From: Candidatus Bathyarchaeota archaeon BA1
GTDB lineage: Archaea; Thermoproteota; Bathyarchaeia; Bathyarchaeales; Bathyarchaeaceae
DNA: 32,677 nucleotides
Assembly (NCBI GenBank): GCA_001399805.1
Contig: LIHJ01000072.1
Span: 1 to 32,677 of the forward strand
Direction: 5' to 3'
The notes under the pieces: model-generated
What the model saw: the letters and a program-made list of their open reading frames with translations, nothing else
The model's database searches: none
Told to the model about the DNA's origin: nothing
In this document: one piece after another, positions 1 to 8,209 of the stretch
How the letters are laid out: the number at the start of each line of letters is the position of its first letter
Position numbering within the stretch: position 1 is the first letter of the stretch
Program-made: the position numbers and the translations under genes

Positions 1-355
1 TATGATGATGCCAGTTACGCGTCCCGTCTCTACGGGGTTGGTGAATTGTTGGGATGGTGGCCTTCGTTTGAGCATTCCGAGGGCGGTTGCATATCCATGC
101 GGGTCGTAGATGTCCCATGTTGGTAGTGGTCTAACGTATGGCTCCCGCACTCTTCTTGTTGGCTTAATATGCCATACGGCTCCATAACGCTCTTTTTCTC
201 CAATATTTTTGCATTAGTCAGTAATACGTTGAATCTCCCCTGAGCCCTCAGCATAGCCTCCGTGTCGCTTTTCGCCTGCCTGGGTAGACTAGAGTGCCTT
301 CGGTGTCGAACCAGATTCCTCTTTCGCATCTATCCATCGGTTTTCTTCGGCTCAC
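1..355 (-). pseudogene. Decayed LAGLIDADG-type endonuclease relic, runs off the left edge
   Basis: Reading the minus strand from a GTG at 355, which has a good Shine-Dalgarno (GAGGTGA) 4 nt upstream, gives a short frame with the motif GIWFDTEGTL. This resembles a LAGLIDADG helix of the 'FDTEG' kind, and the frame then hits a stop. Protein-like sequence continues in a second frame (GRFNVLLTNAKILE) and a third (YGAVWHIKPTRR, then TWDIYDPHGYA, then NPVETGRVTG) up to the window edge. Three successive frames, each with plausible sequence, indicate an old gene broken by indels. The family call rests on one motif plus general style, so it is tentative. The relic at 809-1198 on the same strand has a similar look. 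Confidence 0.45.
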
Positions 356-593
356 ACTCTCACCTCTTTTATTTCCTAAAGCCTTATCTTATAGATGGTT
401 TCACATTATACGCAGGCTCTGTAATCGCTGAATAAGCCCTTTATGCTAAGCCTCACAGAAATATGTTTTACGGTTTTGGAACATTCCCAACCTTAGCAAC
501 ATGAACTTGGCGACGACATTTTATAGAGCCTTCCTTGGATTATGGAAAACCAATTGAGTAGGAAGGTTGTTAAAATTACGTGAGCGGACCCCT

Positions 594-803
594 ATGAGCT
601 TGGAGGATTATGTAAGTAACCCCTTGTGGCCCATTCTCGTGGAAACGGTTCACGCCATGATCATGTATCCCCATCATAAGGCCTACACCAGAGACATCAT
701 TCTCCATGAGCAACCCGACGTAAACCCCAAGGACTTGGCGATAAAACTGGGCATACCCTTGGGAGAAGCCCTCGTCATTCTCCACGAGTTGAAAAAAGGG
801 TAG
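594..803 (+). CDS. Small helical protein, possible winged-helix fold, unknown function
   Basis: Encodes about 69 residues from ATG 594. A TTG start at 567 is also open, but an AGGAAGG sequence lies almost on top of it. The C-terminal part (PKDLAIKLGI, then GEALVILHEL) has the spacing of a helix-turn-helix followed by a recognition helix, so a small DNA-binding or adaptor role is possible but unproven. A TATA-like TTTATAGA at about 518-526 would place transcription start near 548. I do not recognise the family. Composition and codon pattern look coding, unlike the relics on either side. Confidence 0.5.
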   Translation: MSLEDYVSNPLWPILVETVHAMIMYPHHKAYTRDIILHEQPDVNPKDLAIKLGIPLGEALVILHELKKG

Positions 804-808
804 GGTAG

Positions 809-1198
809 TTAGGGTCGGCATCTTTCGAGTAGTTTTCGCCATTTTTGTTTGTGGTATTCTGGGATGAGGGGAGCAAGTCTCTGTATGGCTTTTGTGCTGT
901 CCCCCCTTTCGCAGCTACTCCCCCATCTTCCTTTTCCGTCTGGTGGGAATAGTTCTGGAGGGCACTCTATTGTTTTTGTTCGTATTGCCCTTATCTTTGT
1001 CCCGAATACTCTTGATGCCGGTTCTAAGCCTTCCTTCGCACACATTCTTATCTCTATCATGGGGTAGGCGTAGCGGTATTTGTCTCTAATTTCTCTAGAA
1101 CAGACAAAGGCTCCCTCTGCGTAGATGAGGGTTGCTGTCTGCGCCTCATCTGTAGTGAATTGGTTTGGGTTACGTTTCCTTCTTGGCACCCAATCCAC
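809..1198 (-). pseudogene. Divergent or decayed LAGLIDADG-like endonuclease fragment
   Basis: A 129-residue minus-strand ORF starting with GTG. Near residue 20 it reads TATLIYAEGAF, resembling the 'lA.LI.aEG.f' form of a LAGLIDADG helix. It continues with PMIEIRMCAKE and RVFGTKIR, like the strand and FGgki elements of this superfamily, and ends with RLAPLIPEYHKQKW, like the usual PyL..K.qA tail. Around GRWGSSCERG the neighbouring frame (GVAAKGG) fits the family better, hinting at compensating frameshifts. It is not inside a recognisable host gene, so it is probably a solitary relic. Homology is judged by eye only. Confidence 0.4.
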
Positions 1199-1443
1199 TT
1201 CTGTATATAGTCAGACAATACTTATATTTATCTCTACGAACTTCAAAAGCAAAAATCTGAGAGCCCTACGTAGTCAAATGGCGTTCACCGAAGACTCCTT
1301 AGGGGCGGGAAAAACTTCTGAATATATGTCATTAGGGGACGCTACAACTCCCCTCAACCTTGGTGGCTTCGTCTACGCCCCAACGCTGAAACCCCAAAAC
1401 CGAAATAGCAAAAGCTAAAGTTAAATTTTCCGACAGCCTTTTT

Positions 1444-2298
1444 ATGAGTTTGATTGATGTGAATAATAGAACATATCGATTTTCGAGGCTGACCACCATC
1501 GTCCATAACCTGCATGCATCAACAAGTAAAATATTAGCTGCGCTGTTTTTCGGCTTTCTTATGGGAGTTGCCGCTGGCTTAATCGGCGTGGGTGGAGGGG
1601 AATTTAGAATCCCTATATTGCTTTATGTTCTCGGGCTTCCTGTTATAACAGCGATCACTGTTAACCTTCTCGTCGGCCTTCTAACAGTGGTTGTCTCTTT
1701 TCTGAGACGGTTTCAGTTGGGGTTATTGAATGAGCACGCTGTCAACATCGCTTTGGTTATGTCGTTAGGGTCAATGGTAGGAGCTTATGGAGGGGCATTG
1801 TTAACTGGGAAAATTCCAGAAAAGCCGTTGAAAAAGGTGTTAGCAATCTTCTTAGTTATCGTTGGGTTAAAGATTGGACTTGAGCCTTTCATTCACACTC
1901 CGCCTTTATTTCACTTTATTTTAGGTCCATTGGAGGAGGTTGTTTTAGCAACTTTGGTGGGAATAGTTATAGGCGTGGTATCGGGAACTCTTGGTGTTGC
2001 TGGAGGCGAGTTTAGGATTCCAGCCCTAATCTACCTGTTCAGTTTTGATGTAGTTATCGCTGGAACAACAAGCCTGTTTGTTTCTATACCCACCGTTGCC
2101 ATGGGTTTCACAAAACATCATCAAATGGGTCACACCATTCGAAGCGCAACCATAATCGCAATTATAATGGGCGCAGGTTCAGTTTTGGGCGCGTTGATTG
2201 GAGCATCCTACGCAGGCGTCATCGATAAAGACGTCCTTAAGGTGTTGCTGGGCATGATCCTTATATTGGCAACGGTCAGAATGGTCGCAAAACCATGA
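1444..2298 (+). CDS. TSUP (TauE/SafE) family membrane permease
   Basis: A 284-residue multi-pass membrane protein of the TSUP family, whose members export or take up sulfite, sulfonates or related anions. The hallmark glycine-rich signature appears twice, once per half: GLIGVGGGEFRIPIL near residue 45 and GTLGVAGGEFRIPAL near residue 181. This is the internal duplication typical of the family, with about eight hydrophobic segments. No Shine-Dalgarno precedes ATG 1444, but an AT-rich TTAAATTT lies about 20-25 nt upstream, which suggests a leaderless transcript. The substrate cannot be told from sequence, and no sulfur-metabolism gene is adjacent. The reading frame is intact. Confidence 0.88.
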   Translation: MSLIDVNNRTYRFSRLTTIVHNLHASTSKILAALFFGFLMGVAAGLIGVGGGEFRIPILLYVLGLPVITAITVNLLVGLLTVVVSFLRRFQLGLLNEHAVNIALVMSLGSMVGAYGGALLTGKIPEKPLKKVLAIFLVIVGLKIGLEPFIHTPPLFHFILGPLEEVVLATLVGIVIGVVSGTLGVAGGEFRIPALIYLFSFDVVIAGTTSLFVSIPTVAMGFTKHHQMGHTIRSATIIAIIMGAGSVLGALIGASYAGVIDKDVLKVLLGMILILATVRMVAKP

Positions 2299-2334
2299 AC
2301 ACTGTTAGTCTTTTGAAATGAACGACTTAAACTG

Positions 2335-3130
2335 TTGCGCTTCTTCTCTAATCAGCTAACCCGCAAAGAATCACAAGACCTTCTCATGCGGGAAACCCTT
2401 AGAAAATCTGGCGTAGAGATGGAGTTTGTTTACCTTGATGAAACTGGGAAGGAGAGACAAGGAGGCAAAGGGGAAGTCCGCCTCTACGAGACGGTTTTAG
2501 TCATTATCCCGGAGAGAGGCGATATATTCAGGATACCCTATAGCGACATATCAGATTTTTCACAAAGGGAATATAGCGTTATATTCAACACAGAGTTTGG
2601 AGAAAAATTGATCGTCTCGAAAATGGGTTATGATTTTGATCCATTTCTAAAGACTCTCTCGGACATCAACAATGAACTTCAGCTTAAGGTTCTTTTCTCT
2701 TTGAAGGAGCTCATCCCTGGAGCAAGTCCCACCTCTTTAATGAGAGTCGCAAGATTCATGAAGGGGGGTAAGGCAGCAAGGCGTGTGGATATTGAAACAG
2801 TTGATCCAGACTTGTGGTTAGAGTTGGAGAAGAAGGTGGGGGCGGCAGGTATTAAGGATTCATATGATTTCCTTAAAGGCATGTCTCAAGAGAAACGGAT
2901 ATGCATCGGTCTGAAGCGTGGTCTCATGGGGGACCTAACTGGCGAATACATCTGGTTCTTGATCCCCATATAGTGCCAATCCAAAGGAGCCGGGAAATGC
3001 TATTGCAATGGAAGCCACGACCGGCGAAGGCGGTGGAAAGGCAACATATTTTTCAGGATGGTAAGCAGAAAAGAGTATCCAAACTTCAAAAATATAGAAG
3101 ACCTGCACAAGGCGGCAGACAATTTTATCA
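2335..3130 (+). pseudogene. PH/GRAM-like conserved protein, frameshifted and truncated
   Basis: The first frame (2335-2973) begins at a TTG and encodes a beta-rich N-terminal segment (VRLYETVLVIIPERGDIFRI, then PYSDISDFSQ) that resembles a PH- or GRAM-like fold. It ends at a TAG after FLIPI. Clearly coding sequence resumes immediately in another frame: SANPKEPGNAIAMEATTGEG, then TYFFRMVSRKEYPNF and HKAADNFIK. This gives one protein of about 265 residues broken at about 2971 by an indel in an AT repeat (ATATAG). Shortly after 3130 the sequence changes to ModE in the same frame, so the original C-terminus is missing. Function unknown. Confidence 0.6.
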
Positions 3131-3497
3131 AAGGACGCGCGCGAGACTATAATGGTGGGAAGGCTGGCGGAGGTGGGGCAAAACTAACCAGCTTAGGAGA
3201 GAGCTTGCTGAGGGAGTATAGGAGGTCGAGGGCTATGTGGGTGAGATTTTGGGTGATGAAGAGTATTGGGAGGCTGTTGGGTTGAAGATTAGTGCCCGAA
3301 ATCGATTGAGGGGCGTCGTTAAAGAGGTGGAGAAAGGGGATATCACCGCGAAAGTTAAGATTGAGATAAGCGCGCCTGCCGTCATAACCGCACTCATACC
3401 AAGGGAGGCTATTGAGGAGTTAGGCATAAAATCGGGAGATGATGTGGAGGCTGTGATAAAGGCAACTGAGGTTATGGTTGCGAAAGAAAGGGAATGA
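3131..3497 (+). pseudogene. modE: ModE-type molybdate regulator remnant (end of HTH plus TOBE/Mop domain)
   Basis: The glycine-rich loop NGGKAGGGGAKLT followed by GESLLREYRR matches the end of the ModE N-terminal winged helix, but the preceding DNA-binding helices are absent. After a single-base frame change at about 3224 (GG where GGG would keep the frame) the sequence continues EGYVGEILGDEEYW, then a complete TOBE/Mop oxyanion-binding domain: GLKISARNRLRGVVKEVEKG, and ALIPREAIEELGIKSGDDV. The TOBE part could still be translated alone from GTG 3237 (86 residues), like free-standing molbindins. The N-terminus appears lost through the deletion that fused it to the upstream PH-like gene. Confidence 0.7.
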
Positions 3498-3499
3498 AG

Positions 3500-4054
3500 C
3501 TAGCCCTCCACCACATACCTATACGAAATATATTTTCCAGCCGTCAGGCTGTCTCTAACAATTCTAACGACATCTCCAGGTCTGGCTCCGATTGCCTTAG
3601 CTGCGGGGTCAGAGGCTTTGATTCGTGGCAGTTGATAGGGCTGCACCCGATACTCCATCAGCACCTTCTCCCTCTCCTCGGGCTTAAGGATTTCATGCTT
3701 GGGCACGAGCACGTGCTCAAAGATTTTGAAGGAGGGGAAGATCCTTGGGATCAACTCAATCCCCCTTTTCCTTGCGTTGACCTTGGCCGCTTGGGTGTAC
3801 CGCCCGCCCGTGACAATGATCCCCCTATCGATCCCCGCCTCCCTCATGGCCCTTCTCAACTGGTTAATGTATTGAACCCCCACAGTCCCTTGGGTGGGTA
3901 TGCACCAGATCAGCGCCCTCCTCGCCCCAGGAGTCTCGACCGTGAGGCCGATAACATTCTTCTGCTCCTCCCGCTTGACCAGGTTGTAGCCCCGCAACCC
4001 GATGAGAACCTGAGCCTTCTTCTCCTCTGACGTCACCTCAGCGCCCAAAACCAC
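3500..4054 (-). CDS. rpoH: RNA polymerase subunit H (Rpo5/Rpb5) with an N-terminal Rpb5-jaw-like domain
   Basis: Residues 109-184 are a standard archaeal subunit H / Rpb5 C-terminal domain: IFEHVLVPKHEIL, QLPRIKASDPAAKAIGARPG, and TAGKYISYRYVV at the end. It forms part of the polymerase's lower jaw. Archaeal subunit H is normally only about 75-85 residues, yet here about 105 residues precede it. They read LIWCIPTQGTVGVQYINQLR, then IDRGIIVTGGRYTQAAK and RKRGIELIP. This has the order and spacing of the eukaryotic Rpb5 jaw, where 'VGVK.I' and 'AILVVQQGMTPSAK' occupy the same places. It also resembles Mrr-type nuclease folds, to which the Rpb5 jaw is structurally related. The start is GTG 4054, with TATA-like AGTTTAAG near 4100. 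It is not next to rpoB, so a paralogue of the core subunit is possible. Confidence 0.85.
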   Translation of the reverse strand: MVLGAEVTSEEKKAQVLIGLRGYNLVKREEQKNVIGLTVETPGARRALIWCIPTQGTVGVQYINQLRRAMREAGIDRGIIVTGGRYTQAAKVNARKRGIELIPRIFPSFKIFEHVLVPKHEILKPEEREKVLMEYRVQPYQLPRIKASDPAAKAIGARPGDVVRIVRDSLTAGKYISYRYVVEG

Positions 4055-4877
4055 AACCCCATAGCTAAACAGTCAAGTGAAAATCCTCATCACCCTTAAA
4101 CTTTACGTTTAAAGACAGCAAAATAGCTTCTTAAGTGCCTCACAAGCGACCACTGAGCTTTCAATCGCTTGCTTTTCAACAACTGGTATTCTTACCCAAG
4201 TCATCTTAATCCTCTCGATTATTCAGGCATTTTGGGCAGCGCGTCGTTTAGGTGAGAGTGTAACCTTTAGCGCCACTAGGTTTCTAATTGTTCTATTTTC
4301 TGTAGGTTAAATTCAATATCCCAATTCAACTTGAAGTGGGCTAGGAAAACATAGATTTTAAAGCCATTACTAACAAGTTTGGATGAGCCTTTTTTCTTGT
4401 TTGAAATGCAGTAATTTATCGCATCGAGGATTTTAACTCGATAACAGCCTTTTCCATTAATGTTACGTCAATGCCTAGCCTCCTTTGCTCATCCTGAAAT
4501 AACTTTTTAATAGCGTTTTTATAGCTAGCTAGGAAAAGTCTGTTAAGAGAGGTGAAAGTTATCTTCATCGACGTACGCCCAAGAGAACCCGCCATGATCG
4601 CCCATTTAGTCGATGAACATATAAATGAATGCATAAAGACCCTAAAACGAAAAAATGTTATCAACTTAACCAAGGAAGGCATCATAGCTTAATCCAAACT
4701 TTGACATTTCACTAAGATAGACGACATCCGGGCCTTCGGAAACGAAACAATGTCCGTTTCATCCAAAATAGTATTAGTTTCAGCCTACACTCCCACAAAA
4801 CTCTTTATCCTTTGCTTCGTGCAATTTAAATACCTGCTGCTCCAACTTTCTCCTGATCCCTTGGCGAGGCGACTGAA
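4055..4877. other. Long gap between rpoH and radA, no secure gene
   Basis: An 823-base stretch between divergent genes, containing the rpoH promoter at its left and the radA promoter at its right. Two short ORFs are candidates but neither is secure. One is on the plus strand at 4552-4692 (GTG; 46 residues, starting MKVIFIDVRPREPA and ending NLTKEGIIA). The other is on the minus strand at 4416-4568 (about 50 residues, with KKLFQDEQRRLGIDVTLMEK). Their ends overlap, so at most one is likely real. I recognise neither. Confidence 0.4.
4824..4832 (+). promoter_or_regulatory. TATA box of radA
   Basis: ATTTAAATA lies about 46 nt upstream of the radA ATG, giving an expected transcription start near 4855 and a leader of about 20-25 nt. 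A GAGGCGA ribosome binding site sits at about 4865-4871, just before the start. Confidence 0.6.
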
Positions 4878-7436
4878 ATGACCGAGGAACTCCCTCCGGC
4901 GAAAAAGAAATACGAGTATCTGGAAGACCTCCCCGGCATCGGTCCCGCAACAGCCCAAAAACTGCGTGAACTAGGGTTCCACACGGTGGAGTCCCTGGCC
5001 ACAGCAACAGCACGGGAACTGGAGCAGGCGGGCATCGGCGAGAAAAAGGCACTGGAAATTATCCAAGAGGCGAGGTCATCCATGGCCCTCTCCTTCATCC
5101 GAGCAGACGAGTTGCTGAAGATGCGTCAAAACGTCCTGCGTCTAACCACCGGGAGCAGGACCATCGATGAGCTCTTGGGTGGGGGTCTCGAGACCCAGAC
5201 CATCACGGAGTTCTATGGGGAGTACGGTTCTGGGAAGTCCCAAATCTGTCATCAGTTGTGTGTTAATGTGCAGCTCCCCCCTGAGCGGGGTGGGCTGAGC
5301 GGCGGAGCCCTCTACATCGACACCGAAAACAGTCTACCGTACGATGAGAGGGTTTTAGTCGTTAAGAACGGAGCATATGAGTTTAGAAAAATCGGAGAAT
5401 TGGTTGAGGAAGCGCTAGATTCTGGGAAAAGCATCAGAATTGGAGAGACCCTGTCCACGGCGGATAATCCCAAGCAGTTGAAAGTGGTGGGATTTGATCC
5501 GAAAGATTTTAAAGTAAAAACCTTTGAGGTCACTGGTTTTATGAGGCATCGTGCTAAGGAAATTTACCTTGTCAAACTTGCTAGTGGACGTGAAGTTAAA
5601 GTAACGGAATATCATAACTTTTTCACGTTATATAGCACGGGTGAGGTCGCACCGATATCAACGAAGGATTTAAAGATCGGCAACTTTGTTGCAGTCCCTT
5701 CAAAATTGCCTTCTCTTGCTGAAGAGATAGGGTTGGATTTGGCTGAGCTGATTGGAAATCACTTGATCGATGGATTTTTTGTAAGAGGCGGGCCAAGATT
5801 CAGAAGTTTTCTCCAAAGAAAAAGCAAGAAATTGAGGAAGATCGCAGCCGAGCTTGGTCTTAAATATGGCAGTGTTGACAACTGGAAGTCGAGGGGATGC
5901 GTTCCTTTTAAGATCTATCTTAAATTAAAAGAAGATGTCAGTAAGGAAGTAGAGGCTGAATTAACCATTGGCGGGAAATCAAAATTTAATCTTCTTCCAC
6001 TTAAAATAAGGGTTGATTCAATATTCTTAAGATTTTTAGCTACTTACGCTGCGGAAGGCTCAATAACTGAAATAAATAACAGGGTAATCATTACAACTAG
6101 TAACGATTATGTTAAACGATGGGTCTATGACTTCGGACAAAAATTCGGATTACGTGTACAAAGAGCAAAGAATGGTTTTGATCTCGTCATAACCTCAAAG
6201 ATTCTAGTTGCTCTGCTACATTCCTTGAAAATGGGAAATAGTGCATACCAAAAAGCAATTCCAGCCTTTGTGCTTAGTCTCCCCCGGGCTATGAAGGAAA
6301 CGTGGCTGAGAAGTTATATCCAAGGAGATGGGAGCTATGATGTGATAACTGGTCAAATGAATTGTGAAACAGTGTGTGATGAACTAGCGGATAATTTGCT
6401 ATACTTAACAATGAGTATGGGCATTCCTGCAAGAAATTGCAAAGTGACTAGAGAATATAAGGGGGGAGATAGCGTAACCTATAATGTCCACTGGGCTGTA
6501 AGACCAACGAAAAATACAAACTTGGAGCATCTACCAAACCCTGCTGTAGGAAGCATAATAAGAGAGGCAAGAAGGAAAATCGGGTTAAGTATGAAGAACT
6601 TAGCGTCAACGCTAGGTTATAAAAATGAGGGGTCAATTTGGCAAGTGGAATCCGGACACGTGAAAAAGGTTGGAAGAAAGAAGCTTGGGAGGATAATCAA
6701 CGCGTTAGCGGAACGTAGCACTCCGGAAGAGATATCAGCTCTTCAAAGATTGTTAAACGGAGACATATGGTTTGATGAAGTTATCAGCATAGAAAAAATT
6801 GGGCTTGAACCTACGTATGACATAGAAGTCATGCCTAACAATGAGGAAATAGAAAACTTCGTTGCTGGACGTGGTGGCATCTTCTTACACAACACTTTTC
6901 GGACGGAGCGTATTGTTCAGATGGCGCGGCATTTGGGGCTGAACCCGGAGGATGTGGTGAAGAACATTGTCTTTGCTGAGGCGTACACCTCGGACCATCA
7001 GATGTTTCTTGTGGAGAACGCAGATAGGGTGGTCAAGGAGAATAATGTTCGTTTGATCATTGTGGATTCCTTGACTTCCCACTTCAGGAGTGAGTATCTT
7101 GGCAGGGAGGTGCTGGCGGAGAGGCAGCAGAAGCTCAATAAGCACCTGCATAAGTTGATCCGCTTGGCCCGTGCCTTTAACGCAGTTGCGGTGGTGACGA
7201 ATCAGGTGATGGCGAAGCCGGATGTCTTCTTCGGGGATGCCGTTCACCCTGTTGGTGGTCACATCGTTGCGCACACCAGCCACACCCGCGTGTTCCTCCG
7301 CAAGTCCGCCCGTGGGCCCGTGAGGATCGCTCGCCTTGTTTCAAGTCCATATCTGCCTGAGGGTGAGAGTGTTTTCAAGGTCACGGAGAATGGTGTGGAG
7401 GATGTGACGGAAGGGGATCAGCAGGGAAGACGGTAG
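4878..7436 (+). CDS. radA: DNA repair and recombination protein RadA, interrupted by an intein
   Basis: Archaeal RecA/Rad51 recombinase that forms ATP-dependent filaments for homologous recombination. The mature protein is about 331 residues once residues 152-672 are spliced out. Features: N-terminal helix-hairpin-helix domain (LPGIGPATAQKL and AGIGEKKA, residues 18-65), Walker A GEYGSGKS (114-121), Walker B LIIVDSLTSHFR (726-736), and the DNA-binding L2 region and C-terminus (MAKPDVFFGDAVHPVGGH through PYLPEGE). The extein junction DTEN|TFRTERI restores the conserved DTENTFRPERI-like stretch. Start ATG 4878 is supported by the GAGGCGA site. The exteins are GC-rich whereas the intein is AT-rich. 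It is followed after 1 nt by a small co-oriented gene. Confidence 0.97.
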   Translation: MTEELPPAKKKYEYLEDLPGIGPATAQKLRELGFHTVESLATATARELEQAGIGEKKALEIIQEARSSMALSFIRADELLKMRQNVLRLTTGSRTIDELLGGGLETQTITEFYGEYGSGKSQICHQLCVNVQLPPERGGLSGGALYIDTENSLPYDERVLVVKNGAYEFRKIGELVEEALDSGKSIRIGETLSTADNPKQLKVVGFDPKDFKVKTFEVTGFMRHRAKEIYLVKLASGREVKVTEYHNFFTLYSTGEVAPISTKDLKIGNFVAVPSKLPSLAEEIGLDLAELIGNHLIDGFFVRGGPRFRSFLQRKSKKLRKIAAELGLKYGSVDNWKSRGCVPFKIYLKLKEDVSKEVEAELTIGGKSKFNLLPLKIRVDSIFLRFLATYAAEGSITEINNRVIITTSNDYVKRWVYDFGQKFGLRVQRAKNGFDLVITSKILVALLHSLKMGNSAYQKAIPAFVLSLPRAMKETWLRSYIQGDGSYDVITGQMNCETVCDELADNLLYLTMSMGIPARNCKVTREYKGGDSVTYNVHWAVRPTKNTNLEHLPNPAVGSIIREARRKIGLSMKNLASTLGYKNEGSIWQVESGHVKKVGRKKLGRIINALAERSTPEEISALQRLLNGDIWFDEVISIEKIGLEPTYDIEVMPNNEEIENFVAGRGGIFLHNTFRTERIVQMARHLGLNPEDVVKNIVFAEAYTSDHQMFLVENADRVVKENNVRLIIVDSLTSHFRSEYLGREVLAERQQKLNKHLHKLIRLARAFNAVAVVTNQVMAKPDVFFGDAVHPVGGHIVAHTSHTRVFLRKSARGPVRIARLVSSPYLPEGESVFKVTENGVEDVTEGDQQGRR
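5331..6893 (+). mobile_element. RadA intein with LAGLIDADG endonuclease and helix-turn-helix segments
   Basis: A 521-residue in-frame protein-splicing element occupying RadA residues 152-672. The first residue is Ser152. A block B-like VTEYHNFF lies near residue 242, a block F-like PTYDIEVMPNNEE near 645, and the C-terminus is GGIFLHN followed by Thr (+1), as splicing requires. Two LAGLIDADG helices, RFLATYAAEGS (385-395) and WLRSYIQGDGS (476-486), indicate a homing endonuclease whose acidic residues are retained. Residues about 313-340 (LRKIAAELGLKYGSVDNW) and 560-610 (REARRKIGLSMKNLASTLGY, then WQVESGH) look like two helix-turn-helix DNA-binding units, the second XRE-like. All splicing and nuclease motifs look intact, so it is probably active. 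Confidence 0.93.
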
Positions 7437-7437
7437 A

Positions 7438-7821
7438 ATGCCCATCCCCCCAGCCTTTGTGACCCGGTTCGTTCAGCTTGTGACGGGGAGGCAGTTTGCT
7501 GAGGCGGCGAGGGTGCTGGAGCGGTTGAAGGAGAGGATGGAGAGGACGGAGTGGAACAGGGGCTATTTCAGGGCGCTCTACGGCATACTTCTGGCCAGCA
7601 GATATGGCGATGATCAGTGTGTGTTTCTTTTGAGCATCAACCTTAACAACAAGGAGGAGCTGCAGAACCATCGACGTGAGTTTCTGAGGCACGCTAGGAA
7701 CAGGCTTCACGCAGATTATGATAGGGGTTTCTTCTCCGCCTGGGCCGACTACATGCGTATTCTATCAAAGATGGAGTTAGGGGAGGGGAAGGCGCCCGGT
7801 GTTGATGAGAAGAAGGCTTGA
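7438..7821 (+). CDS. Conserved small protein downstream of radA, function unknown
   Basis: A 127-residue, mostly helical, basic protein. Its ATG is one base after the radA stop (TAGAATG), so it is translationally coupled and part of the radA operon. Conserved-looking elements are FAEAARVLERLKERM, EWNRGYFRALYGILLASR and DRGFFSAWADYMRILS, reminiscent of a repeated 'RGYf.al/aw' helix pair. I do not recognise a named family. The radA context suggests, but does not show, a role in recombination or repair. It is GC-rich like the RadA exteins and intact. Confidence 0.75.
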   Translation: MPIPPAFVTRFVQLVTGRQFAEAARVLERLKERMERTEWNRGYFRALYGILLASRYGDDQCVFLLSINLNNKEELQNHRREFLRHARNRLHADYDRGFFSAWADYMRILSKMELGEGKAPGVDEKKA

Positions 7822-8209
7822 TTCAACATTTAACGTTATTTTATGAGCTTGTGTGTATGCACACGGCCTGCCCCTCGGGTTCTGATATGAAGCCAAAATA
7901 GGGCCCTATTCAAGCCCCCTTAAGTTCTCGGTGCTTCATGGCTTATAGCTTTGCGAGGTTATGTGTGTGCATGATTGGGCTAGCCCCCTCTATTTGTATC
8001 CAAATATTTGATTACCTTCACGCTTTTAATTCCTCTTAATGGGATTTTGATTGCAGCGAAAATCCCAACAAAGGGAATAAAGACGTAACCTTTTAGATGG
8101 CTCGCTTTTCAGAATTTATAAGGCTTAGAAGATGGTCAAGGTGGCTGATAAATGTATATTAATCTTTAAACATTTTTATCTGCAAGTGAATTTACATTTG
8201 GTGACAGAT
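7822..8209. other. Intergenic stretch with a hairpin and a loosely repeated segment
   Basis: No gene seen in 388 bases. Two loosely similar segments, GTGTGTATGCAC near 7850 followed by GCCTGCCCCTC and GTGTGTGCATG near 7963 followed by GCTAGCCCCCTC, may be a degenerate duplication. AT-rich promoter-like sequence (TTAATCTTTAAACATTTTTAT) at about 8159-8179 precedes the first HepT-MntA module. Confidence 0.4.
8041..8066. repeat. Perfect 8-bp inverted repeat (hairpin)
   Basis: GGGATTTT and AAAATCCC are separated by a 10-nt loop. It lies between the radA operon and the toxin-antitoxin module, and no oligo-T tract follows, so it is not an obvious terminator. Role unknown. Confidence 0.5.

Noticed and set aside
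300..330. tRNA-like GTCGAACC segment
   Set aside because: No acceptor stem or cloverleaf could be drawn around it; it falls inside the endonuclease relic.
1125..1418. Plus-strand 97-residue ORF before the TSUP gene
   Set aside because: Low-complexity, no start signal, partly antisense to the endonuclease-like fragment.
3494..4030. Plus-strand 178-residue ORF opposite rpoH
   Set aside because: Proline- and leucine-rich shadow of the strongly supported rpoH frame; no domain or ribosome binding site.
8132..8209. N-terminal extension of the first MntA
   Set aside because: The added residues overlap the predicted promoter and ATG 8210 has a proper GGTGA site.
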